NCBI RefSeq assembly: GCF_914767665.1
Contig: NC_059501.1
Span: forward strand, 25,396,501-25,460,500
Length of the DNA stretch: 64,000 nt
DNA from: Harmonia axyridis
Lineage: Eukaryota > Arthropoda > Insecta > Coleoptera > Coccinellidae
Reading direction: 5' to 3'
Of the stretch, positions 45,781-57,787 are shown piece after piece (position 1 is the stretch's first letter; the number at the start of each line of letters is the position of its first letter). A model generated the notes under the pieces. The model was not told where the DNA came from. It did no database searches and worked only from the letters and a program-made list of their open reading frames with translations. The position numbers were made by a program, and so were the translations under genes.

Positions 45781-46565
45781 TGCAAGCCAGGAAGTTATCC
45801 TCTATCTATGGGAGTACCACAGGGATCTGTATTGGTACCTTCAATTTTTTTGTTATTCGTTAACGATGTTCCTGGTTATATTAAGGCCGAATATATCATT
45901 CTATTCGCTGATGACACCTCGATAGGGATCTTAGCGAGAACAAAGGACGAACTTGAAACGAAATGCAATACGATTTATCCTGCATTTTTCAAATTGGTGC
46001 TATCACTTATGTTGAATCTGAACAAAACCGAAATAATCCATTTCCAATTATGATAATCTATTCTTCGTGTGCCTTTTGTTATCAAATACAGAGGCAACCA
46101 ACTTAAGTCAGCGTTGAAATTTTGGGTGTGCACGTTGACAGCAGTTTAAGATGGCAGTTCCATATTGATCATCCCTGCAGAAAATTGAATGGGTCTTTTT
46201 TTGATTTATGTTGCCTCAAGAACTCGCTACCTCTGGAGGGTTTGCTTGTCATTTATTACGCCCTGGTTTTCGCCCATTTGTAGTATAATGTCCTATGAGT
46301 TAATATAGCAGCGAGTACCAGAATTTTCATAACAGAAGAAAGGTGTATTCGACTAATATTCAACCTAAGACCACGAGAATCATGCAGGTCGATATTCAGC
46401 ATAGAATCCTTCCATTGTCTTGTATTTATAATTTGAACTTTCTGCTGTTTGTTCACAGTAAGTTGCCGGTTCTGGATACCACTTCTGGTTTTCATTTCTA
46501 CAACACAGGACATAATTTCACCATCTTCATTTCGACAAATAAGACATCTAGATTTGAATTAGGTA
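45781..46565 (+). pseudogene. non-LTR reverse transcriptase relic
   Basis: The plus-strand frame opens MGVPQGSVLVPSIFLLFVND, the RT motif with PQGS, and reaches LFADDTSIGILARTKDELET with the catalytic FADD, then LNKTEIIHFQL. After a stop and frameshift it continues as LGVHVDSSLRWQFHIDHLC, KLNGSFFDLCCLKNSLPLEG and later LPVLDTTSGFHFYNT. This is the fingers/palm to C-terminal part of a Jockey/CR1-like LINE, with no endonuclease region and several breaks. Confidence 0.82.
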
Positions 46566-46806
46566 TTCATGGCTTGGCTTGATATTCAAGCTACTAGACT
46601 CAAGCTCAAGCTCAATTAGCTTGGGCTTGGCTTGAAATCAACTCAAGTTCAAATTAAGTACCTAGTACCTAGTTTTTCAATGTCAAGTCTAGTATTTATT
46701 TATTAAGTACTTGATTTAACATGGAAAAACTACTACTTGACTTGAACTTGAGTTGATTTCAAGTCAAGCTCAAGCTACTTGAGCTTGAGTCAAATATTGT
46801 CAAGAT
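46566..46806. repeat. CAAGCT/AGCTTG low-complexity inverted repeat
   Basis: Built from repeats of caagct, caagtc and their complements, arranged so that the left part (ctcaagctcaagctcaatta, cttgaaatcaactcaag) mirrors the right part (cttgagttgatttcaagtca, agctcaagctacttgagctt). The centre holds aagtacctagtacctag. It could be satellite-like or a decayed hairpin. Confidence 0.7.
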
Positions 46807-47164
46807 TGTGGATTATGAAAGGAATGGATGAAAAAAAAAACCAGCGAAATGATTCTGAAGAAATTAAATTACACCGTTAATTACACAAGATCTAAGCCCA
46901 GATATATGCTAATTTGTCTGACAGATATCATGAACTCTACAATCCATAAATATGTTAAAACATGACGTATACTCATTCAACAATTTGTTTTATAATAGAC
47001 TTTTCAGTGTTTATATCATTATATTTTAGTTTTTATACATTTAACGAAGTGTTACTGTTGATTTGCAATAGGTATTCTCTGTACCCAGAATAATCATCTT
47101 CCATAGTCCGACGAAAATTATAACAAAATGCTTCTGAAACCCTTTTAAGATATGATAGAATTCG
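46807..47164. other. non-coding stretch
   Basis: AT-rich sequence between two repeats; nothing recognised. Confidence 0.35.
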
Positions 47165-47602
47165 AAATGGTTAAATTGGCAACACTGTGCCATTTTTTGA
47201 CATTTCTCATGTCATTTATGTTCAGTAGGTTATCCCTTTTAATCACGGAAAGATGCAAGTTTCAATCACATTTACGAATTGTCAAATTGTTTCATCAAAA
47301 TCAGTGCTCATTTGCGAATTTTGAGAGTAATTTGAAAAGCCTTCATGAACGATATTACTTCAGTTAATCCATTCACTATTCGTCATATTCCCTTTCAAAA
47401 CTGTCTACAATATGACGAATAGTGAGTAGGTTACATGAACAATTTCACTCAGTATTCTCAAAAGATCACTAATTTCGATAAAACAATTTAACAAGCTTCA
47501 AATGTTTATGATTGTGTATCTTTCCATCACTAAATGACATAACTTACATAAATGACATGAGAAATGTCAAGAAATATAACACAATGTTGCCATTTTAACA
47601 AG
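47165..47602. repeat. foldback repeat with ~200-bp arms
   Basis: The left arm ttaaattggcaacactgtgc ... gacatttctcatgtcattta is mirrored by taaatgacatgagaaatgtc ... acacaatgttgccatttta. The inner ends tcactattcgtcatatt and aatatgacgaatagtga are perfect, around a loop of about 20 bp. The 71-codon frame within it is a shadow. Confidence 0.82.
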
Positions 47603-47722
47603 GACGGATTTATGGAGGGAAGGGATAATGGGAGTAATTACCCCCCATAAATATCGAAACCCTGAAAAAAAGTTACGAACCGTGGTGCACATAAAATATT
47701 TTATGCAATAATTTCAAATTAG

Positions 47723-49917
47723 TAATTTCCCAAATACTGCAATCAATGACAACTTTCTAAATACGCGTTATAAGCAAAATCCTTTCAGCACAAATCAAAC
47801 TGAAAAAACGGGAAGTCTATAGCTATTGTAGTTTTCGAAATCCCGCTCGTTCAACCATAATCAATTATTATTTCATTTACTTGTACATATTCTGTTTTAT
47901 TCTGATTAATTTGTTTTTAAGTTTTGAAGAAATTATGTTTCAAACTTTATCTGAGGTGACTAAATGTTGTGTACCTGATTTATTGGTTTTGAATCGTTAC
48001 TACCCCCTCCATGAAAAAGAGCTATATCCACCCTTGCATTTTAAACATTTCAAATTGTATAATTCCTATTGGAAAGCCATATTCTAGATAAGAACAGAAT
48101 CCCAATTCACTTGTTACTGAGAAAAATGCAGGAGGATAAAATACGTCAGTTCACATACCAGTTAGAAAACTACGAATAACATTGATTGAGCAATCTTGAA
48201 GTTTGTATTTCAAATGAAATTTCGTATGCCGAAGCACTGGTCACGTGAGATACTGAATTATTTAATAAAGACCAGTTTTGCTGAAGAAATTACGCGAATA
48301 ACTTAATCATTGAGCAATTCCCGGTACTTCTTTGGCTCAATCGTAGGTGGACTTGCCATTGAAATTGGTGTTTTGGATATTTATTTCGTCACCCAAAGTA
48401 CTTATCAAGTAAATTGATGAAATTTATTCAGATACTCTTCTACTATTCTCCATTGTACTCAATACGTTCTAAATTTTACTCAGGCTTACTATGAATTTTT
48501 TTTTCAATTTGGTTTGCATGTCAGATGGATGAAGCATGAATAATTTTCTGGAACTTCAAACGTTATGATGCAGTTTCAATTTTGCAAATCAGAATGTTGA
48601 ACTAAATTATCCCTTCTCGTCCACCTATATCAAAAGCAAAAATTCACTCCTACATATTGTTTTTTACTGCAATTGATAACAAGTAAAACGCTTTGTTTTG
48701 TTGTGATATAAGAAACACCTTCCAACGAGTAATAAAATAAATCAAAAGAAACATTAACAATAATGACGCTGATGATAAATTTTATTCCTCTGAGAATTTA
48801 TGGATAGCGAATATAGATAATCTATAATTTCCCAAATACTGCAATCAATGACAACTTTCTAAATACGCGTTATAAGCAAAATCCTTTCAGCACAAATCAA
48901 ACTGAAAAAACGGGAAGTCTATAGCTATTGTAGTTTTCGAAATCCCGCTCGTTCAACCATAATCAATTATTATTTCATTTACTTGTACATATTCTGTTTT
49001 ATTCTGATTAATTTGTTTTTAAGTTTTGAAGAAATTATGTTTCAAACTTTATCTGAGGTGACTAAATGTTGTGTACCTGATTTATTGGTTTTGAATCGTT
49101 ACTACCCCCTCCATGAAAAAGAGCTATATCCACCCTTGCATTTTAAACATTTCAAATTGTATAATTCCTATTGGAAAGCCATATTCTAGATAAGAACAGA
49201 ATCCCAATTCACTTGTTACTGAGAAAAATGCAGGAGGATAAAATACGTCAGTTCACATACCAGTTAGATAACTACGAATAACATTGATTGAGCAATCTTG
49301 AAGTTTGTATTTCAAATGAAATTTCGTATGCCGAAGCACTGGTCACGTGAGATACTGAATTATTTAATAAAGACCAGTTTTGCTGAAGAAATTACGCGAA
49401 TAACTTAATCATTGAGCAATTCCCGGTACTTCTTTGGCTCAATCGTAGGTGGACTTGCCATTGAAATTGGTGTTTTGGATATTTATTTCGTCACCCAAAG
49501 TACTTATCAAGTAAATTGATGAAATTTATTCAGATACTCTTCTACTATTCTCCATTGTACTCAATACGTTCTAAATTTTACTCAGGCTTACTATGAATTT
49601 TTTTTTCAATTTGGTTTGCATGTCAGATGGATGAAGCATGAATAATTTTCTGGAACTTCAAACGTTATGATGCAGTTTCAATTTTGCAAATCAGAATGTT
49701 GAACTAAATTATCCCTTCTCGTCCACCTATATCAAAAGCAAAAATTCACTCCTACATATTGTTTTTTACTGCAATTGATAACAAGTAAAACGCTTTGTTT
49801 TGTTGTGATATAAGAAACACCTTCCAACGAGTAATAAAATAAATCAAAAGAAACATTAACAATAATGACGCTGATGATAAATTTTATTCCTCTGAGAATT
49901 TATGGATAGCGAATATA
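47723..49917. repeat. near-perfect 1,093-bp direct tandem duplication
   Basis: 47723-48815 and 48825-49917 are the same sequence offset by 1,102 bp, separated by nine bases (gataatcta). Reading along both I found one difference, gttagaaaactac versus gttagataactac. Identical 68-codon frames (47881 and 48983) are part of the copy and have no coding support. The unit is non-coding intron-like DNA without transposon ends. This is either a very recent duplication or an assembly artefact. Confidence 0.92.
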
Positions 49918-50110
49918 ATTTTTACTCTGCAGAGATTTATAGAGTGTAGATCTGATTTAAACCATGGATAATGGATAATATGATGCGAAAAGAATTATAT
50001 TAAATTATAATCAAACACTGGAAATCGTAAATAAAGAATTATCATTGCTTTCATCATACATTACAAAATATCTCGACTAATAAAAGAGAATCTGATTATA
50101 CATATCATTC
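49918..50110. other. short non-coding stretch downstream of the OD2-like exon
   Basis: Sequence just 3' (minus strand) of the OD2-like frame's stop. I see no clear polyadenylation site to show that a transcript ends here. Confidence 0.3.
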
Positions 50111-50352
50111 CTAGTAATTTAAATTAATCGGATTCTCAAGCGAGTAGTACATATATCTACTGAACAATTTTTGAACAAGTTCAAGGTATTCTTCAATTAT
50201 GAATGTACCTTCATCTATCTGCCTCCAAGCTTCCTCTTGATCCTCATTTGCTTGCTTTAGTATTACATTGACTAACGCTACCATTCTCCATGATATTTGA
50301 AACTTATCTCTAATCCTTTGGCAGAACTCTAATAGTATTTCGGCTTCTTTTC
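50111..50352 (-). CDS. second, diverged dsx OD2-like exon with its own tail and stop
   Basis: The first 144 bases (50209-50352) translate to KEAEILLEFCQRIRDKFQIS, then WRMVALVNVILKQANEDQEE and AWRQIDEG. This aligns with the dsx OD2 exon 10 kb upstream at roughly 22 of 48 residues, keeping LLE, C-Q, F, W, ILK, EEA and IDEG. The acceptor ctttcaacag|GA has the same phase as the real OD2 exon, and the candidate donor GATGAAG|gtacat falls at the homologous place, so the exon is one codon longer. If that donor is not used, the frame stays open for 31 more codons (beginning TFIIEEYLELVQKLF) to a TAG at 50111-50113. TAA closes the frame just upstream, so it must be entered by splicing. It could be an alternative dsx exon, part of a dsx paralogue, or a decaying duplicate with its frame still intact. 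I found no second DM domain. Confidence 0.7.
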
Positions 50353-52559
50353 CTGTTGAAAGAATGAAATTATGTTAAACACATTGAGATGACAATAACG
50401 ATTTCAAAATTAGGAATCTCTGCAGAATGTCTAAGAATAATGAAATTGAAATAATTGATTGCTTTGGGATGAATCATAAAAAATAATATGTACATCGATG
50501 TTCAAAATAATGCCAATATAGCAAAATTCAGATACCATCATTCTCACAGCAATGAAAATGGACATCCCTTCCAAAGCTGATGGATTCTATGAGTTAGATT
50601 ATTTACAGGGTGATATTTTTGATTGCTCGATATTCAAAGCACCTTTGCCTTTCACAAGAATGATTGTGCTTAGTATGAATCCATACTCAAGACATCGTAA
50701 CCTACTCAATACTTATTAAACTTAAAATCTCCTTACTAATCTTTGACAATTCTATAGAGAATTGTTGAGAAAAAATCATTTCAGCAGGATTAATAACTCG
50801 GAGAAGATATTTCCGTACATCTGAATAGATAATTTACTTTCAAGGGATTTCATTATACCTTTCTAAAAACACTTTATTTACATGCTTATTTAGCGCACCG
50901 AAAGTGGGTAGGCGAGAAAAATTTTACGGTGTGCTAAAGCCTAACTTACATACCAAAAAAAAAGTTTTCTTGGCAGTTCTCTAGAAACTGCAAATTTTTT
51001 GTATATTTCCTCAGTAACGGGATAAACAACCCTTGTTAAGTGAAAATATTTGGATATTTTCCGTGGAAATATTGAAGAAGAATTCACTGGAGGAAGAAAT
51101 ATCACATGAAGCGGTAAAATAAGTGTTTTATTACTGTTCAAGAATCTACGTGAGGAATATGAAAACCAGTAACGTCTATTTTGCAACTAGTACCAACAAA
51201 AGAAAGTTAAAAATTTAGGTGATGATAATCTTCTCATTCATTTGTCAGAAAAAAACAAATCCATGAAAGCTTCAATTTCATAGAGTTAATTTTGAATGCC
51301 AAAAAGTTGTCTGACAGTAAAAAAAAAATAAATAATTTACCAAACGAGAAAGTATAGGTGACACACCGAAAAGGATCAAAGTATTGACTGTTAATCAGAA
51401 CGCCAAATTCAAATCAGTGAAGCACCAGACGAGAAATGGGTGCTGAGTGAAATTGTTTCGATATTTGTCATATTCGGTGATTATCGAAAAGATAACCTGA
51501 TTCGTTTGACTTTTGAGGATGTGGAATATAATGGTTTTCGATAGTATTGCTTCAAGTTTCGCAATCACAAGGATGGATGGCCCTGTTGCTCCATACACTC
51601 GTAAGACGTATCTAAGACCTGCACACATTAAAAGTAAAATATTATTTATTGCATGTTTTGCGCAACATGCAGGTTGTCATAAAATCAATTATACAACCTT
51701 CAACATGCTGAACATCTGAATCAAACATCAGATTATACTGGGCACGGCTTAAGAAAATCTTCAGCATCTATGTTATTCGATGGCGAAGGAGTTTGCTTAC
51801 TTCAAAAAGGCGTTCCTCGATTGTGGCTGAGATCTACATCGAAGAAGAAATGAGCGACAAAATTGAAGTTAACCTCAAAATACAATACACTGGGAAAATA
51901 TCAGAAACTGAATACTAATATAGTAGCACCCTCAACTTCATCAGGTCACAGTCAAAAATGAAATAGCTTCTGAAGGATTAGCTATTTTCAACAACACAAT
52001 ATGTATGTATATATTTTTGTAAATATTCTAAAATACATGATTTTCGACAATTTGTAGTTTTTAGGTAGATATAATGAAGAATATCGTTCATTACACGTCC
52101 ATAAATGTGTTTTCCTTGCTTGCATAATTTCCTGTTGGAGACGCAGCCGACCACGAGAATTTGAGCACTGACGGAAAAAACCTATTTTCTCGAACGAGTG
52201 CAGAAAGTTTCACCAAAAAGGATATTTGAGGAATTACAGCTATAGAAAGAAGTTAAATTCCAATATCCTCTATAATAAAACTATTGTAGCTGAAATGCTC
52301 CCCCACTGAATTAGGACCAATGTAATGTACAGTATTATTCTTCCAGCTGGCGCATAATATCTACCACAAATATGTTTTTTTTTGTTCACCCACTTCTACC
52401 ACAGTCGCAGGCATCAAACTACGATATATTTTCATATCTCTTAATATTTGAGTTTCCTTTCTTCAAAAATGATTACCTAACGACTCTTGAAGTCCCCATC
52501 TTGTGGCTGTGATCAGTAAGGGCCAGAAAGTTTTCTTCAGATGCCAAAGGATGGTGGAG
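50353..52559. other. intronic stretch between OD2-like exon and LINE relic
   Basis: AT-rich DNA without a recognised element. A solo acagggtgatattt at about 50587 resembles the CAGGGTG termini but has no partner. Open frames at 50941-51186 and 51395-51719 are not convincing. Confidence 0.35.
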
Positions 52560-53820
52560 GTTATAAACTGAGCTGACGAATTTACAAATCTATTATTCGG
52601 CCAATCGTGAACTATGCAGCTCCCATTTGGTGGCCAAGAGCAAGAATAGTGAAGGGGCAATTAGCTCTGAAAAAATTACAAAGAACAGCGTGTATGTCTT
52701 TCACTGGAGCATCACGCTCTTGTCCATCTGCTGCCATGCAAATCATCTTGGACCTTCCTCCTCTAGATATCTTTCTGGGAAGTGAGGCGGCCAGATTGGC
52801 TCTCGGGGTGGCAAAGGAGCATGTCTGAAAATTAGCGACAACTCAGGAATTCTTGGATGCTGGTGGATATAACATACTACTGAGACACGGGTTTCAGAAA
52901 AACTTCAATACGATATTTTCTAGTCGTGAGAGATGCCGATGTCTTGAAAACTGGATATCGATGAGTGGTAGCCGGTCTACTTGGTCTCTTTATCCAATTA
53001 GCCATACCAATGGGTTTCCGCCCTTCGGTGTTCCAGGTAGGAACCTTTGTTGTAAAGAAGTTCGTTGCGCTTTGTACGGAACGCAACCACCGAAGTGCAA
53101 AAATATAAATATGGTATCCTACAGCAGAGTAGCCCTGCTAGCACTTGACTCCCCACTAGTCAAGTCAAAGGTAGTATGGGAAAGTAAAAATCACTTAAGG
53201 TACTCGGACAAAGAAACCAAGTCAACCTTGTTTAGGTGCCTGACTACACCTAGATACCCGGCAATGAAACAGCAGACCAACTCAAGGCCAAATGGATCAA
53301 TTCTCTTCACCGTTTCAGAGACATTTTGTGATTTCCTAGCCAGCCATCAAACGAGAGTTGTTAAGGAATGGGAACAAAAGAACAGAACACAAGCTGTTCT
53401 GGCGGATAATCAATGGTCAAAGACAGACCAAGCAACTTCTCTTCTACTCGACGAGCAGGAGTAAAAAGTTCTTCCACTCGGTGAATAGGAATTGAGGAAA
53501 CTGACGGAAGTACTCACGGGACACTGTCCTGTGAGGGATCATAGAAAAAGCATCTGAAGACACATGTCACTACTTCTGTCAAAGAGCCACTGAGATATCC
53601 AAACACTTGCTTCGCGAATGTAAAGCTGTTCAACGGAAAATGATACAACACCTTGGCTCTTGGTTTTTTAAGTTGGAACAAATGATAGATATAGCCCCCA
53701 GAAAGGTGATAAAGTTCATTGATATACTATTTCCTGACTGGTAAACAGCGTGGAAGTGCACAAAACATCTTAGGTCAAGGTGCATGCGTGGTTGGATGAT
53801 CCTTCGCCCACCTCTAATCT
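52560..53820 (+). pseudogene. LINE relic: RT C-terminus, RNase H region and zinc-knuckle tail
   Basis: Plus-strand blocks are YAAPIWWPRARIVKGQLALK and LQRTACMSFTGASRSCPSAA, the segment joining RT to RNase H in R1/Jockey/I-type LINEs. Then comes an RNase H remnant, SRVALLALDSPLVKSKVVWE, with LASHQTRVVKEWEQ beyond. The end is LTGHCPVRDH, a C/H-rich stretch and KVIKFIDILFPDW-stop near 53740. Frameshifts and stops separate the blocks, although 203 codons (52853-53464) stay open. The same type of tail is seen at 35640. Confidence 0.78.
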
Positions 53821-54149
53821 GATCTTATCTGAGTACTATATAAAATGAAATACTTTTTTTATGTTTCGTATCCATTATATTATAGCTCAATATTTTTTGT
53901 GTGAGACATAGCTCGTAGAAAGCTTACAGGAAATGAGCTAGAAGAAATTGCTCAAAAGTCATTCGATGTTAAGACTTTATTATTAAAGAAAAAGTATGCT
54001 TAGAAACAAGTGTAAATATAATTGTCAGTAGGTATTCTGATTGCAATAACTATAAATGAATATGATATCAGCATACTCTTCCGCGCTGTAATTTTTAAAA
54101 GAAAAATTAGGGTTGAAAGGAAGTATTTATAAAGTTGAAATATTCTATA

Positions 54150-55389
54150 CAGGGTGTCCCATAAGTGGCACGTCACAGTGACACCGGAGGTAGGTCAGCT
54201 AAAGAGGGACCCAACCAGCCTAACATGACCCCAGTAAAAGTTGCATGGTTTTCGAGTTATTACCAAATTACGTTTTTTAGTGAATTTTCACCTTTTTTAA
54301 CATTGTCAGTGTCAGAATTCTGCTGGAAAGCTCTCGAAGCTTATTGTTTTTTGTTGTAATGGAATCTTAAATAGTTATTTAAGATGACATGAGTATGATT
54401 CTGCCAAAAAGTTATGTGGATTTCCGTAAATTAATGGATAAATCTTGATTTCAATTGCTAGCAAAACGAGAACTCCGACTTTGGACACCTGCTGTGAAAA
54501 AAAAATCAATTTTCTTAAACTAATTTCCGATATGGTCCGGGCTGCGTCGAATACGCGTTCACGCTGCGTGAACGCGTATTCGACGCAGCCCGGACCATAT
54601 CGGAAATTAGTTTAAGAAAATTGAATCGTAATTTTATAAATGGTGTCATTTATGCATTAGAGTCCGAGGGAAACAGTTTGGACATTTACTGTAAGTTAGA
54701 TTTAAGAATTAAATAAATAATCGAAAGTTAAGTCTGTTTTTAATTAATTTACCTTTTTTTTCAATAATATTCTTTTTTCGCTTCCCCTAATCCATCTTCT
54801 TCCCTATTGTGACTCTAACAAATAATAACAAAGCCCGGTATCAAATGTAATGTCATAGCAAGCGGCAAGATTACCTGATAGCGGGGTTCCTAGTTTCAAC
54901 TTAGTTAAGTAGGGCATCGGTAAAATGATGAAAATACCTAGTTTTATGGGCATAAGATTCGTGTATTATACCATTTCTAAATCTGTCTAAAATGCCCAAT
55001 TTTTTGATGTTACTTGCTCGTTTTGTTTCAAGGATTTTTTTTTCACAGCAGGTGTCCAAAGTCGAAGTTCTCGTTTTGCTAGCAATTGAAATCAAGATTT
55101 ATCCATTAATTTACGGATATCCACATAACTTTTTGACAGAATCATACTCATGTCATCTTAAATAACTATTTAAGATTCCATTACAACAAAAAAAATAAGC
55201 TTCGAGGGCTTTCCAGCAGAATTCTGACCCTGACAATGTTAAAAAAGGTGAAAATTCACTAAAAATCGTAATTTGGTAATAACTCGAAAACCATGCAACT
55301 TTTACTGGGGTCATGTTAGGCTGGTTAGGTCCCTCTTTAGCTGACCTACCTCCGGTGTCACTGTGACGTGCCACTTATGGGACACCCTG
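54150..55389. mobile_element. 1.24-kb foldback element with ~357-bp arms
   Basis: Ends are cagggtgtcccataagtggc and its exact mirror, each beside TA. Arms 54150-54506 and about 55033-55389 are nearly identical, so the frame MARHSDTGGRSAKEGPNQPN appears in both directions; it is a by-product of the repeat. The non-repeated middle (about 54625-55032) has no gene. A perfect 119-bp palindrome lies just inside the left arm. Ends and TA flanks suggest mobilisation by a Tc1/mariner-type enzyme. Confidence 0.92.
54506..54624. repeat. perfect 119-bp palindrome
   Basis: Two 59-base arms, identical as reverse complements with no mismatch, meet at a single unpaired T at 54565. The sequence runs from tcaattttcttaaactaatt through ccgatatggtccgggctgcg to tcgaatacgcgttcacgc and back. 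The inner part is GC- and CpG-rich, unlike its surroundings. Arms without any mismatch imply recent origin, frequent conversion, or an artefact. Confidence 0.95.
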
Positions 55390-57426
55390 TATAATATGTT
55401 AATTTTTCACACAAACTTGTACATATCTACCGAAAATCGAAGCTCCAAAAAAGTACACAATTGTGTAACTTTTAGTAAACAACACAAGGAGTTGAAATTT
55501 CATACATCGGCATTTCTCTCTGTTCAGCGACGAACGCTCAAAAAACGCCTAAACCAAAAGGCATCGTGATTTAAACAAAAATTTTATAGCAATTGTTGAC
55601 GACTGTAAGTACCTATATATGAAAAAACGATGAACAATCAAATATAACATTAAATTTATTTCTATCCAATGCGAAGGCGGCCATCATGATGATGGTCAGT
55701 CCGTCGTTACCAAGCCATTATGTTTTTATTCAGCCAATAACTCATCATCGACATTCGCTGAATTTTTTCTCGCAGATCGGTAGACAATCATCCTGTTAAT
55801 TTCAATAGTGAAATATCTCTTAAGTCTGAGGACTCGCCATGTTTATAATTTACGAATCATAAATTTGAATATAAAGGCACAATGGCATATGCTGGATAAA
55901 CTTCCAACGAATGGATAAGGAAAACCTTTTATACACTCGAGAATGTAATAATTTATGAGCAAATTTATGTGTATATAAGACATTATAAGTTACAGCTTGG
56001 GCATAAACTATTTTGTAATAACTCAATGGAGATAATTGAAGTTGATGAGACGGAAAATGCACATTTCTTGTACCGGATGATCAGCTAACTTTTTAGGTGG
56101 AAACTACTTCCATGAAGTAGTTAAACATTGAAATTATCGTTCAAAAATTTTATGATCAGGAAAATTCACCGAGCGTTGGTATTTCTAACACATTCTCTTG
56201 ATTATTAGATATAATACTATAGTTGGATACTCACGGCGAATCTATTGAATTTACGTTAACCTCTGCCCATTAAAACTGATATGTGTATTCTCCGAGTAAT
56301 GTACGAAATGTTGCCACTGATTGGGTGTGTAGTAAATAAGTTCAGGCTACTCAATTAGTTATTAATTAATGATTTTCCTGGAGGCTCGCTATAGGCATGT
56401 CTATTTTCCCACAAAGGCGATACTTGTACAAACCATCAGATGATGATTGATGTTCCCTTGAAAAAACTGAAACTACGAATATTAAATTTTTTTGGGAAAT
56501 TATGGCTTTTTTTTCAAGAGTTATTGAGTATTTAATGAAAAAAATCTGGGTTGAAATTATTCCCAATCATTAAAAGTTCAGCTCATTAGGTAATAGTTGC
56601 TGACTTTAAATTTGTCTCTAATGAAGTGTCTGTCGAGATTGCATATTATTAAGAAGGGAAAGACCAATATTTTCACAGAAAAGGCATTGAATAAATAGAG
56701 GAGCTTTGGAGTACATGCATTACTCTGGAAGGTCACTATGTTGAAAAATTAAATCGCTTTTTTGAGAAAACAGGAGTTTCTATTGGTAAGAACTAATTGG
56801 GTGAAGTGTTACCTATAATTTGACTACCTACGATTTCAACAGAAAAAAATAACGACATGCAAGGCTTAATTACTTGTCGTTTTTTCATACCTATAACCAT
56901 GTTTTAATTGATAGATTCTGTATTTTTTTTCCTTTTTTTTGGCGAAACTAAATTTCACGTGGTAGGTAATAAATCCAAAACTTCTAGTTATATCTGACTA
57001 GTCGATAAATGTATCATTACCAAATCTCAAATTTACATGAAAGCTAATTATGTTCAGCTCAAGTATGAGCAAAATTTCACTAGCAGTGGTGTCCCTCTGA
57101 AAAACTTGCTAGATCCGCCAGTTACACATTTGGGCAAGATTTTTGAATTTACAATGTTTCCATGATTCTATACTGTGCAAATAATTTTCCACGATTTCTC
57201 TTTTTACCCAGTAATTGCTTGGCGTAAAGTATAACTTTCCGCAGTAGTTGAAAAAATATCTATTTCGACATTCCATAATACCTAATTGATACATATTGTA
57301 GGTCATTCATAATAAAATTTCTTTGAAGAGATACCTATCGAAATCAAATACAGTTATTCTATTTCCACTCTTTAATTTTATATTTGATAAATGTTTCGCT
57401 TCACAGTATAGCTTCTTCGGATTGTA
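55390..57426. other. intronic non-coding stretch
   Basis: About 2 kb of AT-rich DNA with no gene, transposon end or repeat that I can support. Confidence 0.4.
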
Positions 57427-57787
57427 CAGGGTGGGCAAATAAGCGAGGTAAGCGGCTATATATCAGGATCCACTCATCGTGAGTAGATCCGTGAGATTTC
57501 TCCCTTTCCCCTACCCTTATTTAATATCGTAAAATCGAAAGTGAAAATTCAAAAAGATATAGAATTTTCCAAAGATTACAGTGATGATTTTTTTCTTCAA
57601 TTTTCGAGTGAAATTCATTTTTCTACTCGACGATAGCTATTATGCCCCTAGCGATAGGGGTATGAACTTCAAAACAATTTTAAGTGTGTTTTCTTGTACA
57701 TTTAAGTGGTGAAAATTTTTACCGCAAGTGTCTACGATGAGTGGATCCTGAGATAAAGCCGCTTACCTCGCTTATTTGCCCACCCGG
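57427..57787. mobile_element. 361-bp MITE with CAGGGTG-type ends
   Basis: Flanked by TA. The inverted ends match for about 53 bp: cagggtgggcaaataagcga with ggtaagcggctata, and the mirrored ccgcttacctcgcttatttg with cccacccgg. The interior is the reverse complement of sequence in the 36809 copy, so both derive from one family. No coding capacity. Confidence 0.9.

Noticed and set aside
47881..49189. Identical 68-codon frames as duplicated genes (47881 and 48983)
   Set aside because: They are identical only because the whole 1,093-bp segment is duplicated; composition is AT-driven and there is no other coding sign.
50939..51186. An 81-codon minus-strand frame near the OD2-like exon as another dsx exon
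   Set aside because: No dsx-like motif, no matching splice phase, and AT-driven composition.
54165..55374. MARHSDTGG... frames on both strands as genes
   Set aside because: They are mirror images in the arms of the foldback element and have no independent support.
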